From positions 992,001 through 1,056,000 of the forward strand of contig WJXW01000002.1 of NCBI GenBank assembly GCA_015832175.1: a stretch of DNA of 64,000 bases, in the 5' to 3' direction. Position 1 is the first letter of the stretch. Every line of letters starts with the position of its first letter. Source of the stretch: Paraphaeosphaeria minitans (Eukaryota; Ascomycota; Dothideomycetes; Pleosporales; Didymosphaeriaceae). Of this stretch, positions 38,179 to 47,321 are shown piece by piece. Below the pieces are notes generated by a model that did not search any database, was not told where the DNA came from, and was given only the letters and a program-made list of their open reading frames with translations. The translations under genes and the position numbers were made by a program.

Positions 38179-38557
38179 TTGAGCACGTGAAGAAACATGG
38201 CCTGTGACGCGGGACCCTCTCGCAGTTGCAGACTGGCGCACATCTGAGAAAGATGCTCTTCAACCTATCGAGTATCGCGCCACAAGAAACGTGGTGGACA
38301 AGGGTGAATACATGCTTGAGCAGTACACGCAAACACCCGAAACGAAGAACATTGGACAAAAGTGGTACTGCATGACCAAGACAACGCCGGAAGACGTCCT
38401 CATTCCTAAGTTTACAGACACTGCATCTTTGAAAGATACAGATATTTCGCAGCATTGCGCACACTGGTCACCGATGCTACCGAATGTGGAGCACGAGGAA
38501 CCGAGGATGAGCGTGGAGGCGAGAGTTATCGCTTTGTGGGAAAGATCTAGTTATTAG
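38179..38557 (+). pseudogene. 3' remnant of a CmcJ/NvfI-like oxygenase gene
   Basis: The frame 38,204-38,557 (read in the same frame from 38,183) contains DPLAVADWRT, then a segment with QKWYCMTKTTPEDVLIPKF, and ends EPRMSVEARVIALW before TAG. This pattern (DPLALCDW, KWYYF--M-P-EVLL-K-DS, PRESIEVRALVF) is typical of the C-terminal half of the fungal CmcJ/AsaB/NvfI family. Those are small oxygenase- or methoxylase-like enzymes often found in secondary-metabolite loci. The N-terminal half is missing: the Copia LTR ends at 38,178 and the frame meets a stop at 38,180. It is thus a transposon-truncated pseudogene. Family assignment is from recognised motifs only. Confidence 0.65.
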
Positions 38558-38819
38558 CTAGTCATATCACTTATCGTGTTTGAGATTTTGGCCCTTCGAG
38601 ACTATGCTTTCATCGTGACATCTAGAGAGGATGACTAATGTGTACAAGATTATGAACATACATAACCAGCATGCCTTTTCCAAGTTGGTAACACTCGTGC
38701 CGGAATTCTTCAGAGATTCAGCAAGGCCTTGAATACAAGCTATCGTTCCGATATGTTGCGTCGTAAAGACGCAATTCTTCTCTCGCTGGGTTCTCGTGAA
38801 ACAACCATGACCGGCAAGC

Positions 38820-39991
38820 CTATCGTGTTTGCAGGCGTCTTTTCCAGAAATCTACCAAAGGCCTCCAGACCTTCTTGCGTCCGTCAAGGTAAGAGTAGGC
38901 TGCGCCGATACAAGCCCCGCTAAGATGTGCCTATAGAACATTAGTCAATTGTGCATGGCACATCAGTGTACAGGGAAGCTTACCGCATGTCCCAATTGCA
39001 CAAAAGAGTATCCGCGTATCATCCCAACAAGATCGAACGCCATGACAACGGGTAAGAAATACTGTGCTTCCATATAATATGGGATCAAGATGACGCCAAC
39101 GCCCTGTGTCGGATACTCCATGCAGAAGGCGCCAAAAACAGCAAAGAGGGCACCGCTAGCTCCACCAGAGGAGATGAATGGGGCATAGGCACGACCTTGT
39201 TTGAAGATCATACTAGCACAATGTTGCGCAAGTCCAGACAAGACACCCGTGGAGAGAAAGAAGGACAGCACGTGGTTTGTATCTCCACGGAAGAGAGATG
39301 AATACCCAGTTGCCGGCAGGAAGTTGTACAAAGCATATAGATTGACTCCAAGGTGCATGAGACCTGAATGAACGAAAGTCGACGTAAAGAGCGTGTAATT
39401 TCGATTGGTTGCTGGAATATGCCACAAATGCTGCCAGGCACGTTGTGCAACCAGGCTAGAAAGGTGCACTGCGCCGTTGACCCCAATGAGACCCCAGCTT
39501 AGCTTTGACATCGGATCTGCATTGCGCCAAGCTCTAGTGACGACTTCTGTGGGAGTAGGAGGGCCGTTTGGAGCATATGTTGAGTACGAGGGTCCCCGTG
39601 CTGGTCTAGAATTGCCCTGGAACAGATGATACGGGCCCTTGGATTCTAGTTCACTTTTGGCTGTGAAGTACGCGAGCGAGATATAAATACCGGTGGAAAC
39701 CGTGATTGCCCATATAGTAGGGGCCAGAAACCGGACCTTCACATTGGGGATTTCTTCACCTCCAGGGAAATGGCCTCCTTCATTGGAATTTGGGGTGTAA
39801 TGTGGTTCCGTTGCAGGCTGACTTGGAGGTGGTTGGCTAGCTCGCTGAGGCAGGGTCTTGGATGGATGGCGCGGCGCGCTCTGTGAGGGACGTGTTTGGA
39901 GCTGCCGGATCTGACTTCGCGATGCGCAACCAACTGGTGAGCGTACTGCCGAAAGAGGTGGCAGCACCGCTCGGCAACGCGAGAAGAACAT
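38820..39991 (-). CDS. mitochondrial-type rhomboid serine protease (PARL/Pcp1-like), 2 exons
   Basis: Rhomboids cut membrane-embedded substrates; the Pcp1/PARL group acts in the mitochondrial inner membrane. Exon 1 is 39,991-38,984 (336 codons). A 53-bp intron (38,983-38,931; GTAAGC...TGACTAAT...CTATAG) leads to exon 2, 38,930-38,820, giving 372 residues. The N-terminus is rich in Arg/Ser/Gln and lacks acidic residues for about 60 positions, like a presequence. A membrane helix follows near residues 92-110. HLGVNLYAL lies near residue 213 and the catalytic Ser is S279 in GGASGA. The His motif GHAAHLSGA spans the exon junction, with the catalytic His at about 338. Without the intron the protein would end before the active-site His, so the spliced form is much the better model. 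Confidence 0.9.
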
Positions 39992-40473
39992 TTGATTGAT
40001 GCAAGAGATGCTAAGACGTCCGGTCGCGAAGTTTGGTCACTTGTCAAGCGCCCCAGCTCGTGCACAGACCCATAGGTACCTACCCAATTGTGGTTTAGCG
40101 CGTAGGCTGCCTCAAACTTCGTTGCGTCACGAGAATAGGTATCTAGATATTTTCACAGGTCCTAATCATTGTACCCGCCATGAATTTTTCTTCCATCTCA
40201 ACTAATTGTCAAGAATAGGATACAACACCAATATTTCAATAATACAATAAGACGTTGAAATAAAGTACACTGGCTATGGAATCTTCGTAGTTAGTTTATA
40301 TTATAGGCGTAGCATCATAGCCAACGAAATCGACCAAGTAGACGAGGCCAGTGGAGCTCCTGCTCAACCATCGACGGGAGGGACTGCCTGAAGCGTCTCT
40401 TCTACCAAGCAGGTGATGCTTGCGACAAAATGGAGACGAGCAACAAACGCTTGAAGCAAGACCTGGAGGACGT
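39992..40473. other. intergenic region upstream of the rhomboid gene
   Basis: This is the promoter side of the rhomboid gene. A short plus-strand frame at about 40,320-40,498 ends LEDVQAEAASM before TAG and has heptad-like spacing. It has no convincing start or partner exon, so I do not call it a gene. Confidence 0.4.
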
Positions 40474-41088
40474 TCAAGCTGAGGCGGCCTCTATGTAGTG
40501 CTTGGATCGTGGGCTTTGGTCGAAGATTGGACTGGAGGATATGCTACATCCCAATTGCATGGGCGTATTCGTAGCACCTTGCTGGAAAACCGCGAAAAGC
40601 TCTCGGGCAATCTGTTGCCGGAATGTTACAAGCGTAAGCGTGCTGTTATCGTTTTGCAATCCGACCCAAGTGCCCTTCTCCCACGCCAGCGCGTTGTCGA
40701 CTACGTTGATGTACCCAACGCTGAGCTCTCTCGGCAACATAAGAGAAACGGACCAGTTGTGCTGCGTGGTCGGGAAGTTAAGCGTGCCGTAGAAGTTGCC
40801 TGTCAACCAGAGGTAGGAAATAAAATGATCCGGGGTGCCACTGTTTTGGCCTGCTTAAGAAGAAGCTGGTAAGAGCTTCCCGGCAGCTGCGTAAGTAGAG
40901 CGTCCTGCATCCAGTCTACCTGCCCTAGAAGGCACGGATTGGGGAGTGCAGTCGACAAACTTGTGCGATCCCGTGGCCCGGAGAATTTCTCTGTAGAAGA
41001 ACAAACACCATTTTGACATCGACGCAAAGCAAACATTTATAGATCTCCACGCACCCCGCGTCCCTGCTGTCATAATCCGCAGTTCCAA
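40474..41088 (-). CDS. unknown protein, probable multi-exon gene or remnant
   Basis: A minus-strand frame at about 40,845-40,474 has balanced composition and an N-glycosylation-type pattern. It contains segments such as FISYLWLTGNFYGTLNFP, LSVGYINVVDNALAWEKGTW and NSTLTLVTFRQQ. It is preceded by a good acceptor (CTTCTTCTTAAGCAG at about 40,862-40,848). It stays in phase with an upstream frame ending RATGSHKFVDCTPQSVPSRA (about 41,000-40,932) through a GTAGAC donor. I could not settle a start codon; candidates lie at 41,088 and 41,073. I recognise no family. The alternating hydrophobic and Trp-rich pattern suggests a beta-rich fold, which is inference. Confidence 0.35.
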
Positions 41089-41466
41089 GGTCGGAAGAAT
41101 TCTCGGAGCTTCCGATATGGGATGGCTGATTTCATGATGCCAAAAGACAGCAGGTGGCTAGGTTGCACGCTTGTGAACCGCGATGCTAAGATCGAAATGT
41201 GTTTCGCGGGATGGAGTTACACCAGCAGCTCGACTCGTGAAGGCTTGGAGTGAGAGCCCAGATACGCTAGGTCGGTAAGCGGAATCTTGGCATCTGGATG
41301 GTGCCTGCCAGCCGAAAATCGTCGACGCGCTTGGAGGTCAAGCTCGCCGCTGTCGCAAATCCAACCACACGCGCCCGCCCTTCGTATACCTGACAATCCA
41401 TCCGCGAGTATTCTGCGCTATAGCAACGATTGAACGTACCGCAGGGAACGCCCAATCGTTGCCACC
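41089..41466. other. intergenic region between the unknown gene and U2 A'
   Basis: It lies between two divergently oriented genes and would hold the U2 A' promoter. No open frame here looks genuine. The bases directly before the U2 A' start are GCCACC, a strong initiation context. Confidence 0.5.
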
Positions 41467-42410
41467 ATGAGGCTCACCACGGATCTGATCAACAACTCCC
41501 TCTCCTTCATCAATTGTCTCACGGAGCGTGAACTCGATCTACGAGGTGCGTATGGAAAGAACAGGTGCTACGCTTGAAGAGCTGAATTGATATCAATATG
41601 TGTAAATCACAGGCCACAAGATCTCCGCCATCGAGAACATGGGTGCGGCACGAGACAACGACGCGATCGACCTGACCGACAACGATATTGCACAGCTGGG
41701 CAACTTCCCCCTCCAGCCGCGCCTGCGTACGCTCTTCCTCGGCCAGAACCGCATAGCCAACATCCAGGCCAACCTGAGCTCAAGCATCCCGAATCTCACG
41801 ACTCTGGTCCTTACGAAGAACAGGGTTTCTGAGCTGGCTGAGTTGGACCCTCTGCGTGGCTTCAAGAAGCTGGTATATCTCACTTTGAAGGACAACCCGG
41901 TGGCAAGCAAAGAAGTACGTACAAATGAATCGCTGGCTCACAACGTGCGCCTAATATTCCCAAGGGCGTATGAAAGCACACGCGTAGTGCGGCGTACATT
42001 ACGCAAACGCGCACACAGTTCCATGAAGTCCGCAGCTATTAACAAACTTCCAGAACTACCGCTCATGGGTAATTTGGCTCTGTCCGTCCGTCCGCTATCT
42101 TGATTTTGTCAAGGTGCGCGACGTGGAGCGCCGCAAAGCCACAGAGTTGTTCGGTACCGCCGAGGAACCCTCCGAGCTAGCGAGCAAGATCAAGGGCCAA
42201 AAGTCCAAGGGCTTCGCTGTGCCGAACTACACCAATGGCGCGGATACCCCGACAAAAGAGCGCATTTGGACCGAGGAAGAGAAGGCCAGGATGCGGGCGG
42301 CGATCAAGAATGCGAGGTCGTTGGAAGAGATGGCGAGGCTGGACAAAGATCTTGCGGAAGGGCGGATACCAGCGTATGTGTTGGAGGGCGGTGATCCTAT
42401 GGAGACGTAG
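41467..42410 (+). CDS. LEA1: U2 snRNP protein A' (leucine-rich repeat), 3 exons
   Basis: U2A' pairs with U2B'' on U2 snRNA stem-loop IV and is needed for branch-site recognition in pre-mRNA splicing. Exons are 41,467-41,545, 41,613-41,914 and 42,054-42,410. The introns are 67 and 139 bp (GTGCGT...CACAG and GTACGT...TCCAG), giving 245 residues, the usual length. The start MRLTTDLINNS and ELDLRGHKI matches the family. Leucine-rich repeats follow (IDLTDNDIAQL, LRTLFLGQNRI, LTTLVLTKNRV). The conserved cap is NYRSWVIWLCPSVRYLDFVKV, which only appears after splicing the second intron. The C-terminus is charged and helical. The ATG sits in the context GCCACCATG. Confidence 0.95.
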
Positions 42411-43113
42411 GGGTCTTATTCCTGGGGCATATGGCCTTTGCTCCAAAAGAGCCTCGTTGCAGTGACGGCACGAGACGAAAGCATAACGATCGACAGTGGT
42501 GAAGAAGATTAGACAATACCCTTGGGAAGACGCTAGTTGGGTCTGGGTAGGGACGGTTGGAAAGGAGAGACTAATCTGAAGTCATGGATTTGCAACCTGC
42601 GACGCAGCTGCCAACTACGGCACGATTGCCTATAGCCAATGCAATAGGCGCCTGCGCTCGAAAGTCAAGCGTTATATGCTAGTCCTTTACATGAGAAAAC
42701 AGTTGGCCATCGGGGCCTGCAATTTCTTTTGTTGAACATGCAGTTGCCTTTGGGAGACATTGCGGACCGAAGCTTTCAAACAGATCGAGGCACGGGATAC
42801 GCCCCTCTTTGGGTCATAACCTACTACACTTTCAGCCACTTGTTGGTCTCGACCTTGAAGGTGTTTTACTTGCTCCACAATACCTACACTCGGTCCACAA
42901 CCCGACTCCGAATGATTTATCCAACTCCTCCACTCCCGGCTCCACCAGCGCACAAAGCAGCATACGAAGTGCAGCTCTCTGCCATCTTCACATCTACCTC
43001 CCCAACATATATTCGAGACCCATAAACCTCGCTTTCGTGTCGCCATACCTAGCGAGTACGAGCGTGGTAGCTCGTACGAGTACGCAACACTTGAGTCTGT
43101 GCTGGGAGTACAA

Positions 43114-43144
43114 TACGGTACGGTATGGTACGGTACGGTACGAG
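43114..43144. repeat. GGTAC pentamer repeat
   Basis: TACGGTACGGTATGG followed by further GGTAC units makes about six imperfect pentamers. The unit contains a KpnI-type palindrome (GGTACC only at the edges). Confidence 0.85.
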
Positions 43145-43417
43145 TAGCTCAACCCAGATTCCGCAGAGTGACTTCCCCTCCCATCGCGCCAAACGAGACA
43201 GTAGAACCCCCGCAACCCTCCTCCCGCAAAACCGTGCATGTTTCGGAATGCGGAGAATAGCAAGCCTGCAGACCTATACTACGTGATGATACACGACACC
43301 GACGGTCTTGGTCTTGGTCCTGGCCCTGTAGATGAGAACATGTCTGCTCGGGGGGAGCAGCGATGTGGAAACCTAGCCCGGCCACGGCACGGTACCTACG
43401 GTTTTGCGTGCCAGTGC

Positions 43418-43454
43418 GGACTGGACTGGACTGGACTGGACTGGACTGGACTGG
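43418..43454. repeat. (GGACT)7 pentamer repeat
   Basis: Seven uninterrupted GGACT units run from 43,418. A related, partly diverged set (GGACCGGACCGGACTAG) lies at about 43,964-43,990, about 550 bp further right. Confidence 0.92.
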
Positions 43455-43461
43455 GCGTTGC

Positions 43462-43485
43462 GGGTTGTGGGTTGTGGGTTGTGGG
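43462..43485 (+). repeat. (GGGTTGT)3GGG repeat, quadruplex-type motif
   Basis: Four runs of three or more G are separated by exactly four bases (TTGT), which fits the G3N1-7 rule for a G-quadruplex on the plus strand. It follows the GGACT array after seven bases. Confidence 0.85.
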
Positions 43486-44968
43486 TGGATGGATGTAGTG
43501 CTGAGATATGTAGCTACCTACCTGCCTACCTACGGCCATGTAGGCGGTGGAGTTGATCTGTCTGGACTGGGAAGGCTAAGGTACGGTAAACAGGCTGGAC
43601 GAAGCATGCATGCATGCCTGCAGGCAGGTACACCATCCCAGGCCACATCATCCCAGCATGCGTCGCACCATCTCACCTACCCTACCCAACCCAATTCGAC
43701 TTCCCCATCCGTGCCCTCAGTTTCCCCCACACCCATCTTACCATTCACCCAGCCCTCGTCCCCTGTCTCGTTCTCCTGCTCCAACACAACCACATTACCC
43801 TCCCCTGTCCACCCGCCGCAGGCAAAAGTAAAATAAAAAAAATCTCCCCCTCTTTCTCGATCCCGATTGGCCCCACGGCTGAATCCCAAAGTCATTCATT
43901 CGCGCCAAACACAATCACAGACGCGTCTCGCACCCTCATCCGCACAACCCAAGCCCACCCCCTGGACCGGACCGGACTAGACTGGACTGGGTAAGCCACG
44001 CTAGTGGAAAGGGTTGGAGAGGGGAAGTGTGGGTGTGGATTTGGATTCAAGCGTACGTAGCGATGGTGCACCGTGAGCGGGAGACGTGTGGACGGTGAGA
44101 GTACCTACCTAGCGCTGGCGTCGTTGAAAGCAGGAGCTGATAAACCACGCACGCGCGGTTCGCGAGTACAAAACCTTCCTGTGACGTGACCACCTATAGT
44201 CACGACTATAGTCGATGCATGGAAAGAATGTGTGTAGGATGGTGGTGGGGCTGGGGGGAAGCCAGGCCTATCGTAAAGAGGAGATGATATTGTCATAGAA
44301 ATTAAAAAAGATGCCCATCTAGAGGTTGAGTAGACTCGATAGAAAGATAAATGTCCAAAAAAAAGAAAGAAAAAAAGGGCAAAGTAAAAAAAAAGGTAGG
44401 TAGGTAAAATGGAAAGAAGCTCTTTTCCGTCCGTAGAAAAGGTCAAAATCAGCACGCCTATGCCGCTGCGTCCCAGCCAGCTTCCCTTACTCGTGTGCAG
44501 CGTCCCGTGAAGGCGTTAATGAAATAAGTGAACAGGAAAACAATTTGCCACAATGCCAGTATAGGAAAAATCGAGTCTAGATTCGAATGGGTCCAAGCGA
44601 CAAGGAAATGTTGACTCCAATTGGAACGATCGAGCCATGATGATCGTACGTACGCGTTCCCGCAACAGAGAAAGAGAAACATCCGTGGCAACGCCATGGA
44701 GCCGTCCCAGCAGAAAGTAGGTAAGTAGGTTGGTTTTGGGTTTCGAGAGAAAGGTAAAGTCGGATGCCAGACCACGTGACGGAGAGTCAAATCGACAGTA
44801 CGTGCTAAAGGTATCAATAATTTTTCGTCTTGGGCGTCGGCCTCCCCAGGGTGGCCTGTTCGACGCGGCAGACGGCGCCGGAGGCGACAGGTATCTTTCT
44901 TCCTCAATCAAGCATCTCTTTCCACGCGCCTCGCGCCTCGCGCCGACAGTTAAGAAAAGGAATGTGCT

Positions 44969-45830
44969 CTACATGACCACGCAACCGCAGCAGCCCTTCT
45001 TCTCGTCGCCGCCATCTTCCACGCCCATCTTGGACACGCCGTTTTGCTGACCGCCTGACTGGGCGCCCGTGTACGAGGACATCTCCTTGTTGTATCTGCG
45101 GATCTCGCGCACAATGTCGTAGAAGGCGTTGTCGACGTTGATGCGGCTCTTGGCGGAAGTCTCGATAAATTTGCAGCCGAATTGCCGTGCGAGGTTCTGG
45201 CCCTCTGCGAGAGATTAGCACGACGTTGGGATGTGACGTGACGTGACGCGACGTGACGCGACGCGACGCGACGTGACGGTGAGACATGATTCGGGCGGGT
45301 ACGCACCTTGTGTTGACACCTGCCGCTCGCCTTCGAGATCGCACTTGTTGCCGACCACAATCATGGGGAAGTAATCCTTGTCCTTGACGCGGAGGATCTG
45401 CTGCTGGAACGTCATGATCTCCTCGAAGGACTGGCGATCGGTTATCGAATAGACGAGCAGGAAACCCTCGCCGGTCCGCATGTACTGCTCGCGCATGGCC
45501 GAGTACTCCTCCTGGCCGGCTGTGTCGAGCACGTCGAGCAGGGCAACCTCGTCGTCGATGACGCACTGCTTGCGGTACGAGTCTGGGAGGGTTAGCCAGG
45601 TAGGGGGAAGGGGCGTAGATGGAAGGATGGATGCGGCAGGCGCGACTCACCCTCGATGGTCGGGTCATATTCGTCGACGAAGTGGGACTGGATGAGCTGG
45701 ATGGTCAAGCACGACTTTCCCACGCCTCCGCCGCCGACTACGACCAGCTTGTATTCTCGGAGGAACTGGGTGGTGTTAGGGAGCAAGAGCGGGCGGGTGG
45801 GCCAGTCAGTGGGCGCACCTTGGATGCCAT
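44969..45830 (-). CDS. RAS1: Ras GTPase RAS1, 4 exons
   Basis: This is a membrane-bound GTP switch controlling growth, polarity and cAMP/MAPK signalling in fungi. Exons are 45,830-45,819 (12 bp, MASK), 45,765-45,651, 45,582-45,307 and 45,204-44,969. The introns are 53, 68 and 102 bp, giving 212 residues. The spliced start [16 protein letters not shown] is that of fungal RAS1. G boxes are GGGGVGKS (residues 15-22), DPTIEDS, DTAGQEE, NKCD and ETSAK, all intact. The C-terminus has a Gly/Gln-rich variable region, then [10 protein letters not shown]: a CAAX box with neighbouring cysteines fit for farnesylation and palmitoylation. The switch-I Asp of IEDS is created by the exon 2/3 junction. The 5' leader carries four ACACAACC-type units right before the ATG. 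Confidence 0.96.
45236..45275. repeat. (ACGYG)8 repeat inside RAS1 intron 3
   Basis: Eight pentamers alternate between ACGTG and ACGCG on the plus strand, filling about 40% of the 102-bp intron. The two unit types differ by a single C/T transition. Confidence 0.9.
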
Positions 45831-46699
45831 TGTGTGGTTGTGTGGTTGTGTGGTTGTGTGGGGGGATGTGGCACTGGGCGGCACGACGGGGGCGCTGTCT
45901 CGCAGGAGGTCCTGAGGGAGGCGGGCACGGAGGACGTTCGGTGATCCAAGGGAGGCAGGGACGACGTCGGGGGGTTGCGAGGGCCGGGGTGAAGTCAACG
46001 GGCAGGCGGGCGGGCGGGCGGGCAAGCAGACAGCCAGGCAGACGGACAGACGGACGGACGGACAGGCAGGCAGGCAAGTGCGCAATTGGAAGGCCTCGTG
46101 TGGTTCGCGGGCGGTTGACGGGGGTGGGCGGTTCTTTGACGGACGTGGTGTAGAAGGTATCTAGCTGTGGCAGCGACGGGGTTCTTTCTAGCTATGGGAG
46201 AGGCGGACGGGGGGGGAGGGCGACTGCAGCGCTCCGCTCCGGCAGCAAAAACGACAGTCTTGCTAGCTTGACCTTTGACCTTGACCTGCACCCTGCGCGC
46301 CCAGGGGTAGGCGCTGATTCGGCGCTGACAATAGCGCGGATGGCAGGCTGGCTCCAGCTCCCACGAAAAGCCCGAGAGCAAGAGGCGCTCCCCACGAATA
46401 ATAACAATAAGAAGAAGAAGAGCCTTGCGCAGCGGCGTATCCAGCCCAGCGCGTCGAGAGCAGCGAACGCGTGCAGCGCGTCCGGGTCAGCGGTTAAAGC
46501 GGCGCCTGCAGCTGCAGCGACAGCCCTGAGCAGCCTGGGGAGAGCAGCCTGGCGATGGCGACCGACAGCCCGGGGAACAACCTCGACAGCCACAGCAGCA
46601 GCACCCCCTGCGAACCCACACCGCGCCCGGAAGTGAGCCACGACAGCCGAGGCCAGCAGCGCGAACGCGAACGCCTGCTCGACGCACAGTCGCCGGCTC

Positions 46700-46742
46700 G
46701 TGTGTGTGTGCGTGTGTGCGTGTATGTGTGTGTGTGTGTGCG
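46700..46742. repeat. imperfect (GT)n microsatellite
   Basis: About 43 bp of alternating TG, broken by single C and A bases. Confidence 0.92.
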
Positions 46743-47192
46743 TACTGCGTAGAGTACCAGCGCGCGCCCCGGGTCGACACGCCCCCATTTCCCAGTTCCC
46801 AGTCCCCATTTCCCATTTCCCACTTCCCAGTGCACGTCACCTGACGCCCTGGCCGATGCGGGTGCGAAAGGCGGCTTCCTTCCCACTTCGTACCTGCAGG
46901 CTCAGCGCCGCCCCGATGCATCACGCTTTCCCACGCCGGCGGTTCCTCCGAGCGCTGCTTTCCAACCCGCCCGAAAACAAGCCAATCTGGAAAGGAAAGG
47001 AAAGAGGAAAAAAAAAACCCCTGCAGATCGCCACCGCGCCGCTGTCTTGCGTTGGGAACTGCGCTCGGGAGGAGAGACGCCAGGGCCCTTCCCCTTCCAC
47101 GGGCCTTCGAGAAGCCAATCATCTGATATCTATACACCTTCACTTGCCTATGCCAATGTACAAGCCCTTGACCCAACACACACACACACACC

Positions 47193-47298
47193 CTCACGCC
47201 TGTGCCTCTTGCTAGGTACGCGCCCTTCGCCCATCACATGCACTCTCACGCCTATGCCTCTTGCTAGGTACATGCACCCTCACGCCTACGCCTCTTGC
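47193..47298. repeat. three spaced copies of a 27-bp unit
   Basis: CTCACGCCTRTGCCTCTTGC followed by TAGGTAC occurs at 47,193-47,219 and 47,245-47,271, and in shortened form (20 bp) at 47,279-47,298. Copies 1 and 2 differ at one base (G/A). They lie in the 3' flank of the MoCF gene. Confidence 0.85.
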
Positions 47299-47321
47299 CA
47301 TCTGCTTGCCCTCGCTCAGCC

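Larger units (their letters stand above)
42411..44968. other. 2.6-kb intergenic region with many simple repeats
   Basis: No gene was found between U2 A' and RAS1. Open frames here overlap on both strands, are low in complexity and lack splice-linked continuity. The left part is mixed sequence, the middle (43,110-44,000) is dense in short tandem repeats listed separately, and the right part (44,330-44,400) is A-rich on the plus strand. The right end would hold the RAS1 3' UTR. Confidence 0.55.
45831..47321. other. 1.5-kb intergenic region between RAS1 and the MoCF gene
   Basis: It is the shared upstream side of RAS1 and the downstream side of the MoCF gene. It holds GGGC/GGAC/GGCA tetramer runs at 46,003-46,076, a GT-rich run at 46,700-46,742, CCCATTTCCCA-type units at 46,784-46,829, a CA run at 47,174-47,191 and three spaced copies of a 27-bp unit. 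No gene is apparent; the overlapping open frames reflect high GC content and simple repeats. Confidence 0.55.

Noticed and set aside
38729..38923. 64-codon plus-strand frame near the rhomboid gene
   Set aside because: It is antisense to rhomboid exon 2 and has no ATG start.
42687..43147. Overlapping frames on both strands after U2 A'
   Set aside because: There are no motifs, no splice-linked extension and low-complexity content, so no gene was called.
43462..43485. Telomere-like array
   Set aside because: The unit GGGTTGT is not the fungal telomere repeat (TTAGGG) and occurs only about three times between ordinary genes.
43149..43994. Pro/Ser/Thr-rich and Gly/Trp-rich open frames
   Set aside because: They are translations of the GGACT, GGGTTGT and CCCA-type DNA repeats.
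45995..47215. Several long Arg/Pro/Ala-rich frames upstream of RAS1
   Set aside because: High GC content and simple repeats keep these frames open on both strands. There is no conserved segment.
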